Assembly (NCBI RefSeq): GCF_001649575.2
Contig: NC_051435.1
Location: forward strand, 11,131,896 to 11,195,895
Source: Kryptolebias marmoratus
Lineage: Eukaryota > Chordata > Actinopteri > Cyprinodontiformes > Rivulidae
DNA length: 64,000 nucleotides
Direction of reading: 5' to 3'
Shown: in pieces, positions 1 to 11,700 of the stretch
Layout: every line of letters starts with the position of its first letter
How positions within the stretch are numbered: the first letter of the stretch is position 1
Translations under genes and position numbers: made by a program
Notes under the pieces: generated by a model
The model's database searches: none
What the model was told of the DNA's origin: nothing
Seen by the model: only the letters and a program-made list of their open reading frames with translations

Positions 1-853
1 TACATCACATCTCAGCTTTAAAAGCTCAACTCCACACTCTCTATTTCTGAATTGAGAAAGCTCCTCGGATGAGAAGCGAAACGTCTTCAGCTACAGAATA
101 GAAGTCCAGTTGTTTTTGTTTTTTAACTTTTTTTGAAGAGTCCCTGTGCTTTGCTTATGCTTTGCTTACTTTATTTAAATATGTTTGTCAGTCAGACTCA
201 CCTTAGCTTCATCTACCAACTCCTTGTGAAACTTCTTGACTAGTGTGCTTCTTTATGTCCTCCTTAATGAGTTCCCCTCTGTTATCTACAAGTTTAAGTG
301 TTTTTCAGTCTTAAAAAGTTGTTTCACAAGAAGTGATAACCTGAATCAATCAGGCCAGTCAAACAAGACAGCATGAAAAAGAAAGATTAGTTCAAACGTA
401 CAAAATATCAATAAAGGCAGATAAACTGTAAGATTATTGTATTATTATCCAACAGTGACTGACAGTAAAGTATGAAGTGAAGGATAATATTTGTTTGAAC
501 AGAGCTCAAACTTTGTTGTTTTTCTTGGCAGAAAATGACTCCTTACAAGCATCTCTGGACACCTTTCACTTGTGCAATTTCACATTTCTGACTGTTTCAT
601 GCAACTCAAAACATATAGGCATGTTACATTTTTATAGCCTTGAAAATATCATTTTACAGTAATGCACTGGAAATGTACCTAATGCAAACTTTAAACATGC
701 TATCATTTTTAAAAGACAAACTCATTTTGCTTCTTTATTTGCCTTTATTGTGAAACTTTTATGTGTTATACTGTTGGTTGAGACTTAAATGGCATTGACT
801 TGTTATTCATTAAATATTTTGTAAAAATCTTGAGATCATTGAGGGCAGCAGTC

Positions 854-904
854 AATAAAGGCAAATAAATCATGTGACTTTTAAAGGTACCAGCTACCAA
901 TAAA
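854..904 (+). terminator. Clustered poly(A)-signal hexamers, possible end of an upstream gene
   Basis: AATAAA occurs three times on the + strand (854-859, 864-869, 899-904), with another at about 409. A long scn 3' UTR from the left could end here, but such hexamers arise by chance in AT-rich DNA and no coding sequence lies to the left. Confidence 0.2.
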
Positions 905-2223
905 GTCTGATTAACATGTAGATCACAAACTGATCACTGATATTTCTTTTTGTCAAAGTTGGCAAACTGTTTTTTTTTTCTCCAAAATTGCAAAAAAAAA
1001 ACTATTAAGATGGAATGAAATGCTCTTTCCACAAACGTCTAATGAAGAGGGGGTATTTTGTTTTACTTTTTAGCAAGAATCAGCATCATCTGTCATCCTG
1101 TATTCCTCGTGTTAAATCGTTTAGTCAGAAACATGAATATTAGTTGTAAATTGGAATTATCTTTTTTCATATTGTGCTCTACTAAAGCAATATTCTAATG
1201 GCCTAATGGTATACTTTAGAAGAAAATAATTTTATTTGATGTCTTAACATTAACTAGCTCAGGACTGATGTTCACTGTTGTGTAAAACTGATAAGTAGCT
1301 TTCAGTTTTAATTTGACTAAATGAACAAGTGCATAGATTGACAGATAATTCAGAAGCAATAATCTTATACTTTTACTGTAATGACCCTTTAGACATCTTG
1401 CAATGCTTTCAGCAACCAAACCACAATTAGCATTAGTGGCATTTAAGAACCTGCAAATTGTTGAAGTTATCAGTGTCCATTTCATGTGCAACAATTAATG
1501 CGCACTCCAACTATTAATGGTTTAACTTACAGTACATTATTGTCTTGAATTTCCTGGAATATGGAAAGCACTTACTTTCAGCCAACTATTTTTGAATGAG
1601 ACAACATGTAAATATTTCTTTGAAATGACTGAATACTTTCTCATTCATGATTACTAAAGAATGTCCATATATTTTGGAGAACACTGTTTCCACTAATATC
1701 TGTGTATGTGGTTAGAATCTGGTTCCTGAGTGTGCTGTGCCGGAAACTATTAGCATCTTAAGTGGAAGGAACATTGTATTAATTATTAAAAACAGTCCAA
1801 ATATTTCTTATTGTCCATCAAAGCTTTTGTCAGCTGTGGTTGCTGAACTTTGTGGGCAGTAAACAACAAGAGTCTCATGGCAGAGTGCTCATTATTCCTG
1901 CAATTTTGCCCAATAAAGATGACGTGATGATCACTTTGTACCACACCCACACAGTCTTGTTTTCCTGACTGAGCAATCGGCCCAACATTTGAGCTGCCTC
2001 TGTCTGTCTGAACGTTTGCCAGCATGCACTCAGGACTCTGTCAGGATTTTTTTTTTCTTGTATTTTTATTTTCCTAATCTCACTTTACCTAATCATAAAA
2101 GAAATCTGCCCCTCTACGTTAATAGATGTAGCTCACAGCTCACCGTAGACAACAAGTGGGGTTACAGATTGCCTGTTTTAATGGTCATTAAATCAAGAAT
2201 GATTCTGCAGATTCTCCTTGCTG

Positions 2224-2236
2224 GTTGCCTGGCAAC
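2224..2236. promoter_or_regulatory. X-box-like RFX palindrome
   Basis: The 13-mer GTTGCCTGGCAAC is a perfect RFX half-site pair (GTTGCC and GGCAAC) separated by one base. X-boxes drive ciliary genes. It lies about 3.5 kb upstream of the IFT gene ttc21b. The motif is seen directly; use by ttc21b is inference. Confidence 0.4.
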
Positions 2237-2689
2237 ATGACGGAAAGCTCTTTTGTTAAACTACATTAGGGTTGAAGGTCGGATGTTGGTCTGCCGTCCC
2301 CATCCCTGGAGTCTTACATACTAGGTAGTAATATGTGGACATGTTTGTGTTAAAGGATGTCTATTTGGTTTGAATCTGGCCACTGGTAGGCAAGGAGAGT
2401 AAAGTAAAAAAAACAAAAAACATTTCAAAGAGAAATCTGAGAATGCTACCCCATATCAGCTCTGTAATTTTATTTCCTGCAGATGGATGGACAGAAAATC
2501 CCATTATATTAGACAGCGGGGAGTTCTGCTCACTACCTTTTCACTGCACTAATAGACGGACACACGTGCTGACAGACACACAGCTCTTTATCCCAGTCTC
2601 TTGATTCACAGGCATATGCACAAATACCTCCATCCCAAAAGCAACATATCAAACGGCTCAGGACTTCTAAAACAGAAAGAATTTTCCTC

Positions 2690-2960
2690 CATCACTTTGT
2701 TTTCATGAACAAATGATAACAGCAAATTGCCAGCACAGATAGATTATCTATCCTCAATGTTTTAAAAGCAATCAGATTTCAAGCATTTGTTTTTAATTCC
2801 AAGACACACGGAAAGCTGAGATAAAAGCGTTCATTAGCAAATGAGCTGCTTGTATAATTGGTCATGCTGCTTTGATCAATAATGGTGTGTACAAACCACA
2901 ATGGATACAGCCATTAGATTAAAAAGCAAAATATCCCAGGGGATCTGTATTACATCGTCC
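2690..2960. other. Candidate conserved noncoding element
   Basis: This stretch is non-repetitive and non-coding, and dense in homeodomain, GATA and SOX-like words (a CATTAG core, AGATTATCT, ATAATTGG, an ACAATGG box). The texture resembles vertebrate developmental enhancers. No alignment was possible, so this is a weak call from composition alone. Confidence 0.22.
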
Positions 2961-4399
2961 TCGTCTAATAGGTTTTAAGATGCATTCTTTAAAAGTGCAA
3001 CAACACATGCAATATTTATTGTTATTTGCTAAGTACAACACCTTGGTTGTTGGTCATGTAACTGTGATGTACAGTATGTTCATTATTGGGAAAATTTATT
3101 TGATTCACGTTGTATTTCATGTACAGTTAATTTAGAAAAGCGTGTAGCTAAATTAAGATTATTCATCATACGTATTTATTCATGGAAAATATTCTCTATC
3201 ACTGATTTCAGGACTCATGTAGTGCATTAATTTGTCATTGTTGTACACACTGTAGACGTAGCTCAATGTCAGCCCAATTTATTCTTTCACTGATGAGCTC
3301 TTTAGAGAATAATGATTATGTGCCAGGATTAGTGCTAAACAGTATCTGACAAGGCATGGAAAGGTATCCGTTGCAGTGTGAACACCACACTGTAGACTTA
3401 CTGTACTTAACAGTCAATTCATGGTGTTGCATAACAGTGGAGCCTCTGATTACCTCTGGCTTGATTAAAAATATGTTTCCACTGTGTGCACTGTAAACTA
3501 GTAAAATAAAGCACACAAAGTAAAGTAAATAAAATAAAATGAAAACTAAAATAAAGATTGTTTGTATATTACACAATATCAAAGCTGAAAGAGGGTAAAA
3601 CTGCTGTCTTAGAAATCTTTCTGACTGTGTGGCTTGTATTGCAAACAGATGCTCAGCCACACAGAGAGACAGACACTTTAGTCCAACCTATGGGAGTGTA
3701 ATCCAAGCCAGAGAGATGGTTCACACAATTTCCATATACTCAAAGTAGGTTATACTTATGCTGACCTTTGTCATGTATTCGTTTTAATGTATTGGCCAGT
3801 TGTTAAGCCAAGTAAATTTACTTAGGTAGTTAAGTTACTTAAATACAAATCTATGTTTTTTGTTTCAACTCCACTATATTTTAGAGTAAAATATATTTTA
3901 GGTTTGTCTGGCAGATGTTTTTTTTCCCTTTGTTTATAATACTTTCTTGATAGCAAGTAAAGACTTTTAAAACTTCAAAATATAAAAAAAGATCATATAA
4001 AATAAAAACATGTGACACTATAAAGAAGCCACCATACAGCAATTAAATCAGTATCCATTAGTTATAATATTGGTTTGTCATCAGATGTGAGAATCTATTA
4101 GAAGTAATCAAAAAGTATGGAGCTCAACAAGACGTTTTTTGGTTTCTACCGAATACTTTTGTGCTTTAAATAATGAAAAGGCTGATGTATGTCTGGTTTA
4201 CTGGATTTCATTTGATGACACCCATTGATCCATATCAGACGATGAACCTGTACATGCATCAAAGAGAGGCCATCAACACATCACTGCAACTGTGAGAAAC
4301 CAAAATAAAAGAGAGATAGACAAATAGAATGACCAGCTATAATTAGTAAATAATGACTTGTGTGTTTGTGCCATAAAACCTTCTTCTCAGAAACTGTAA

Positions 4400-4438
4400 A
4401 GCTGTGAGGCAACGATGTTAACTCGCTGCCTCACAGCT
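4400..4438. repeat. Perfect 12-bp inverted repeat (hairpin)
   Basis: AGCTGTGAGGCA at 4400-4411 is matched by TGCCTCACAGCT at 4427-4438, with a 15-nt spacer. The words resemble the phrase before the B-box-like part of the SINE/L2-type repeat seen in antisense at about 13955, so it may be a decayed repeat end rather than a functional RNA. Confidence 0.45.
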
Positions 4439-5610
4439 GTGTTCTCCAAGACTCCTTTCAGTTCAGTCAGTTGCAGACTGGTTCTTGGAAGGGCTAGTCA
4501 CAACACTCTCAAGGTTTTCTGGGTGTTCTTACACTTTTGTTTTTAAAATTACTGTTTGCTATACACTATAAATTGATAAAGAACTTGGTTTGTGAAAAAC
4601 AAACTGTGTTGAAGTTTAAGCCCTCACCAATGTAAACAGGTAAAAATTAAATCTTTAAGCATCCAAAGTCAATATGACTGCTGAAGTAAAAGCTAAGATA
4701 TTAGAAGCTGAACATGCAAAAAATACCGTAAATCTGACAGCACTGGACTAGAAACAGAAGCTCTTCGTTGGTTTGTATTGTAACAACACTGGAAAATCTG
4801 AATATAGAAAACCTGAATACAGAAAACAAAACACTGTAGGGTGCACCCATGAAGAATGCACACAAGAAAGACAAACATAATCTGAATAGTCAGTGTGCAT
4901 GCCTTCAGCTGGCCTACAGTGAAACACACCTCTCAAGTGAAACATGTCTTTATCATAAACTCTGTTTTTTATTAGAAGCAGACATACCACATACAATTAA
5001 ATGCAGCTTCAGGAACCAGCATGATGACACAGTATGCTTGAGGAGAAGTATTTCTTTACAGTAAACATCAATTGTGAATACCTAAGTTCAAACATAATAC
5101 ACATAAACTGAAATGTGGGAAGGAAGTGCTACACCCAGACATAAAATAATATGTACATTTTATTAAGTACAACAAAATGGACAAATGAGAAGATGTTTAG
5201 CTGAACTGGTTGACAATCCACAAATTAAATAAATTACATAAATGAAGGATTGGATCCGTAGCTATTTATGTGGGCTCCACTGTTTCAGAGCCCGAGGTTA
5301 CTCAAAAGGATGATTGCGCCATCTATCGGTAAAAAATAAAAACTGCATTCGTTTTCTCCAATACGATTTAGAAAAAAATTCCCTGAGTGTAGTCTCTCAG
5401 GCGTCTTATACTTGTATTGTTTACTAGCCGTCACCCAGAAAAGTATAACAAATGTTAGATTTAAAAAGCAAGATGTTATATAAACTATTTTTTTTAGAAT
5501 TTAAGTATGCCATTCATGAAAAAAGATAAGAAAATTGCCTTCCTCGGAGAGGAAGTTTGACCTGAAAGTCAATACGTAGGGCAAATTATTCACCTGGTAA
5601 CCGTTCCTGA

Positions 5611-5623
5611 GTTTCTAGGCAAC
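5611..5623 (+). promoter_or_regulatory. ttc21b: X-box (RFX site) in the ttc21b promoter
   Basis: GTTTCTAGGCAAC fits the X-box pattern of two inverted half-sites (GTTTCT and GGCAAC) with one spacer base. RFX factors activate [23 protein letters not shown] genes through such sites. It lies about 160 bp before the ATG, a usual distance for an X-box in a ciliary gene. Confidence 0.6.
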
Positions 5624-5640
5624 GCTGAAAGAGTTGGAGC

Positions 5641-5649
5641 AAGATGGCG
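5641..5649 (+). promoter_or_regulatory. ttc21b: YY1-like AAGATGGCG motif
   Basis: AAGATGGCG is the core of the YY1 element found at or just downstream of many TATA-less start sites. It contains an ATG upstream of the true start; the frame opened there is short. The motif is directly visible, its function inferred. Confidence 0.45.
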
Positions 5650-5782
5650 ACAACACAACGGCCAAAGCAATAATTTAAGTCTTATCTTTAAAAAAAACAG
5701 CACTAAAGGCGAGTACTGTTTAATTTGTAGGAGTTATATTAACGCGGCTCGGTGTGTGAACCCAAAGCGTTTTGTAGCCAAG

Positions 5783-8700
5783 ATGGAGGACGAAGACACT
5801 GCACTGGTAAGCGAGCTTACAGGCTCCACAAGAAAACAATTATGATTACAAGCTGCACACGCTTTAAGGGCAAAGAAGACACCTAGTTTGTTATTATAAA
5901 TGGAGCGTAGTTTGTAGGCGTCCCGGAAGGTTTAGCAATAATAACAACATGACAAGAATAAAGGGTAACATTATCCTTGAAGTGCTTGGTGTCACTCGGT
6001 GGTTATAAGGCAACTGTACACTTTTCATGTTTATTTTTTCACAGGCTTTGCTCAAGTACTACTGCTATGAAAAGTACTTTAACCACGCTGTAAACGCTGC
6101 CTCGGCCGCTCAAATAAAACACGGCAGGGATCCGATCTATATTTTCTTCCACGCCTATGGGAATCTTTTGCAAGGTTAGTTTGATTCAAGAAATGGACTG
6201 CAATCAGGCACGACTCAAGGAACCAAATGTCATTCAGCCAACTTTGTGTCCCTTTTATTTCAGATCAAACCCAAGAAGCCATAGCAGAACTGGACACAAT
6301 AAAAGATGATAGAGAGCTGTCTCTTTGTGCATTAATGGCCCTTGTTTATGCAGAGAAAAGAAAACCCAACCCAGGTAAACAAGCATAGTCTTTGTATTCA
6401 TTCTGTTCTTTTTGTCCCCCTCATTTATATGTACTGGACATATTAGTTGTCAGTTTTTGACATATTTTTGCATTCACAGATCGAGATGTTATTCAAGAAC
6501 TCGACGCAAAGATTAAAGAGGATCGTAAAAGTGCCCCTCCCAAGAGTCTGTATCATGCTGGGACATTTCTCTGGCTCTTAGGGCGAAACGATAAAGCTAA
6601 GGAGTACACAGAGAGGATGATCAAACTCTCCAACGGCTCTAGAGAAGTGAGATTTTTATTTTCCAAATCATTATGAATTTTTTTTTTTTTTACAACACTT
6701 GTAATACAAGTCTGCACATGGAATGATGAAATGCGTTGTTTTCCTTTTTTTACTTTTGCTAAATCTGCGCTGATTTTTGTTGTTTAGGGCATGATCCTAA
6801 AAGCTTGGATAGAGGTTACTTCCGGGAAAGATGCCTACGCCAGAAAGGCTGGGAAGTACTTTGATGAGGGCCTGAAAGAGAGAGCAGATGTTTTTGCTCT
6901 AATGGGAAAGGTGACTTGGGAAATACACATCTCACTTAAAAAGCCTCCCTCATTCAGAATTACAAATGTTATGATGCAATAATTCACTGTGTTCTCCACT
7001 TATTTCACAGCAGCTCTCATATCTTTCAGTAACTCAGTCATTGTTGTAATTTTTCTTTTTGCATTAGTCTAGTATTTGCATGTGTCACACAAGCCTGCCT
7101 TTTCAAAATATGAGATGTTCTCTAAAATTTATGAAAGAAAACAATATGGCAGCAGAGGTGAAAGGTGAGACCAGCTATGTTGTATGGTGACAAGGACGGA
7201 TAGGATTAGGAATGAGGACATCAGAGGTACAGCACAGGTTGGACGATTGGGAGATAAAGTTAGAGAGGCCAGGCTGAGATGGTTTGGACATGTGCAGAGG
7301 AGGGACAGTGGGTATATTGGTAGAAGGATGTTACAGATGCAGCTGTCAGGAAAGAGACAAAGAGGAGATATATGGATGCAGTTAGAGAGGACATGGAGGG
7401 AGTTGAAGTGAGGACAGAGTTGGATGGAGGAGGATGACTCTCTGTGGTGACCCCTGAAAAGGGAACAGCCGAAAGAGAGTATAGCTTCATCTGTTGTTTG
7501 CAGTTTGATATTTAAATGTCTCATGTTCATGCTGTTTTCAAGTTGTTGCAGGTCTGCTTTAATATTGTTTTTCTTTCATCCTAGGCACAATACTTTGAAT
7601 ATCGTCAGAACTACTCTGGAGCATTAGAAATCATTAACCAAGTTATAGCGAGTTTTTCTGGGTTCTTACCAGCTCTTATCAAGAAAATGAAACTGCTGCT
7701 AAGCCTTCAAGATTGGGACCAAACTGTAGATGCAGCACACAGGTAAATATTATGACAATTCAGAACTATTTAACAAATTATACACAAACTTGCACTCTGC
7801 AGCAGCTTATTTAAGTTTACCTCCCTCTATTGACAAAATCTTAAAAATAGTAATATTTTTAGTGACATCAGAAGATGCCAAAACATTTATATTCAGCACC
7901 ATGCATAGAAATCAAGGTGTAAATTGACTAAATCATTATTTTTTTTCCTGCTCCTTTGTACCCCAGTTGGTTCCAGGCAACATAAAAAGCTTTTTTTAGC
8001 CAAAGTCTTTGAATCACACATAGTTTGAAAGAGTTATATTCCAGGTTTTCTAAGCAGGAAGACGAGCAATTTTTGAATTTGCACCAAGTTCAGGGCCTCC
8101 ATGGCGCCCTCTCTATGATGTTTTGAACTAGACTGGGAAGCATGCAGCTAACTGTATTCCTTTCATCATCTTTCATCTTCTCACTTCTTTGTAGTTCTAA
8201 TAGTATTTGTCTGTCAGTTTAACATAGTACTGCAGGAGTATCAGATATTCTGATGCTAACAATAAAGGAATCCTAGCTTATTAAGTGTTGGGGGTGGACT
8301 TTGTTCACACCACCTTGTGTCATGTTTCAGGCTTTTACAGAAAGATAAAAATAACCTGGAGGCTCTGCAGATGCTGGCTCTTCATTCTCTGTGTAGAGAG
8401 GGTGATATTACTGAGGTAATCTTCACACATTTCTCCATGTTCTTTCTTTGAATAGTCAAAAATCAGCATGGTTTTGTATACAGTGTATAATTTGACAATT
8501 GTAGGTTTAAGATGCTCATTGGTTTTCACAATCTGTCTTTATATCACCCCCACCAACAGGCAGTGAAGCAGATTTCAAACCTCATAAGCAGCTTGGAGAT
8601 TCTGGAGCCGCACAACCCTGAACTTTTCTACAGAATGTCTGTCGCCTTCACCCGTGTTGTAAGACCAGTGTTTGTTTGGTTTTTTTGTAAGATTTGTGGA

Positions 8701-11700
8701 AGTCTGTTTTTTGTACTCTGTGGTAACAGAATTACACTGATGAAACAAAAGAATGAAAACTGAGAAAATACATTGCTGAACATCTTTGACTTGACTTGAG
8801 ACAATTAAATCACTATAAATTTTCAGCAACTACCCATTAGGTTTAGATTATACTTAATGTTTTGTACAAATTTAATCCAATGGAGCAACATACAAAAGAG
8901 AACAGTTGTTACAATTTAAAAAAGTGAAAATTGTTACATTTAGCACAGAGATTCAAACTTTAAACATTTATATCTAAACAACATATTTAGAATAGTGTTT
9001 TAGGATCAACAACAACACAATAGCTTAATATAATTGTGTAAATAACTTGTTTGTTTTAAGGTTTGAACTCAAATGTATGATTTATTCTGAAATGACCTTT
9101 TCCTTCTGAGACTCTTTTGTTTTGTTTTTGCCTTTGCTCCTAATAACTTCCAGCCTGTTTTGATTTTCCTCTGATTTTGTTCGTTTCTTCTCAGTGTGGA
9201 CGCAGTGGGGAAGTGATTGAGAAGACGTTCAGAATGGTGGAAAAGGCTTATTCTGTGTCATCAGGGGACCCAGATTTAGCCACAGAATTGGGCTACCAGA
9301 TGGTACTGCAGGGGAAAACAAGGGAGGCTCTGAAGTGGTACAAGACCGCCATTACTAACAAGGAGAAAACTAGTGTTTCAGCTTTGATTGGTAATATGTT
9401 TTGTAATATAAGTGTTTTTTTTTCCTGCAGTTTGCATGATATTTTGAGTCTAAAAATAAAATTTAAAAATGTTCTTTACTCTTTTTTTATTTATTGTTTG
9501 TATTTTCAGGTATAGCTCATTGTCAGTTAATTGAGGGACAGCTTGAAGATGCAGAACAACAGGTGGAGTTTCTCACTGAGATTCAACAGTCCATAGGAAA
9601 ATCAGGGGTAAGGACTTTAGTAGGAATACTCTTGAAGGACAGACCAAAATGAATAGTCTTGTAAATCCTTGAATGACACATTTAGTTGATTTTTTTAAAT
9701 GGAAATATCGTGCCATGTTTTCTTCTTTGCTCCATTTGTTTTCCTTGGTACTTTATTTCTTATTTTTGCTTCTCTCCTCCTGTCCATTCTCTTTTTTGTT
9801 TTCTTCTTTAGGAACTTTTGTACCTACAGGCTGTGCTGGCAGCAAAAAGGCACCGGCCTCAAGCAGAAGTGACCAACCTGCTGAACGACGCCGTGGACAC
9901 ACATTTCTCCTCGCTCCAAGGTCTGCCTCTGGGAGTAGAGTATCTAGAGAAGATGAACCCTGACTTCCTGTTGGAGATTGTCAAAGAGTATCTTGCTCTT
10001 TGTCCTGCTAAGGTACAACTAAAAGAAGAATTATTGATGTCTGTTGGGAAACTGAGCATGTGTTAGCACTCAAATCATATATTTGAGATGAGTATCAGCT
10101 ACTACCATAACAAATTTTAACTCAGTATCTTTGAAATTGACTTAGTTATCGTTACAGTTATAGTTTTTTTTAAAACATTTCTTTGGTTTGTTTATTTTAG
10201 CCTCCTTCTCCTGGCCAGCCGCCTGCTCCTCAGCTTCAGCACTGTGCCACATTGTTGGATACCGTGGTCAAAATTGTGCCGGGTCTCCTCCAAGCCATCT
10301 TCCTGCTCGCCAAAGTCCGATTTCAGTCGGGTGAGTTAAACTATTCAATTGAACTTATTCGTTTACTTATTCATAGGTAGTACTTTAACTTGCAGTCCTC
10401 CTGTGTTCATGCAGGTGACATAGATGCTGCTCAGAACGGTCTGAACCACTGCCTGGACCAGTGTCCATCTCATGCAGAGGCTCATCTGTTAATGGCCCAG
10501 ATCCATCTGCTGCAGGATAATGTGATACTGTGCAATCAGTCACTCGAACTCTGCCTCAGCCACAACTTTGAGGTAACACTAACGGAAAAAAAAAATCATC
10601 CAGTAAAATTACTACAAAATGAAGAGGCTTTCTAGTAGTGACACAGTATATGTGTAGTATGTTAAAAATCAGCAGGGCACAGTATGATTCATTACAAACT
10701 GCATTAATTTGAGGCTGAAGTAATTATTATGCATGAACTTTAGTAATTGAGTCTTCTAGAGATGTCATGGAGGTGTTACATGTGAGAATGCAAATGTTCC
10801 ACTCAGCCTCCTGGTAGTATTTCCATAATATCAGGATGTAAAATATGTGATAATAAAACAGCAAACTTCAGGAAAATTGTACTGTAAGCAAATGTACATG
10901 CTGGTTCTAGTTGCTAATTTCCACTGACTTACATGTTTTTTTGGGTTTTTTTTTTTCATTATTCATCAGTGTAGTTTATACAGTTAAAGACTTGCAATAT
11001 TAATATCAACACAAATGGTTATTGGAGGGAAAACTTCCCATTCCAGCTTGTGTACACACCATATTTTGTACATTTACAGAGGTGTGCTCTCACAGAGCTC
11101 TCTAACATAAAAAGTATGTTATTGTTTCATACTGCCTTTCAATTATATTAAATTTAGTATATGTATTTTAAAAGGTTTTCTCATTTTTCAAAATACAAAA
11201 TTGAAAAATTATGCATTTAAATTTGTCCTCATGTAAGCAGATTATCCAAGATGTACTGTATGTTAAAACTAGTTGCAAGCAGTGCAAAATCTCTGTCCAG
11301 CAGACTATAGTGAATGTTAGTTATTGGTTTAAATCTTTAACTATATGAGAGCTACATCTGTGTAACCTTGTATGTATTCATAACTTGTCCATTCCAGATC
11401 CGAGACCACCCTTTGTACCACCTGATTAAAGCTCAAGCTAAGAAGAAAAAGGGTGAGCTTGCTGAGGCTATTCAGACATTGCAGATGGCGATGAGTCTTC
11501 CAAGTGTCCGTAGAGCGGGATCCTCATCCAAATCAAAGCACAAGAAGACGGACCTGAGCTCTGCTGACTCTGTTTCTGTCTTCTTGGAGTTAGCCGAGGC
11601 TCTGTGGCTCAATGGAGAACAGGTAAAATAAGGATTTCTTTTGCCTAAAACAAGTATAACATGATAGTATTTTATCTGAGTTCTCACATATTCCTGACTG

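Larger units (their letters stand above)
1..5590. other. Intergenic region upstream of ttc21b
   Basis: No gene was recognised here. Open frames are short, lack codon bias and match no family I know. The DNA is AT-rich. In mammals the gene upstream of TTC21B in this orientation is a voltage-gated sodium channel (SCN1A), so the left end may approach the 3' end of an scn gene; this is inference from synteny and no sodium-channel coding sequence is visible. Items of note are listed separately: poly(A)-like hexamers near 850-904, an X-box-like palindrome at 2224, a possible conserved element at 2690-2960 and a hairpin at 4400-4438. Confidence 0.7.
5590..5782 (+). promoter_or_regulatory. ttc21b: ttc21b promoter and 5' UTR
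   Basis: This short, relatively GC-rich stretch sits directly before the ttc21b start codon. It contains an X-box at 5611-5623 and a YY1-like motif at 5641-5649, both typical of TATA-less promoters of ciliary or housekeeping genes. No TATA box was seen. Transcription probably starts near 5625-5660, giving a 5' UTR of about 120-160 nt, since YY1 motifs often lie just downstream of the start site. Confidence 0.55.
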
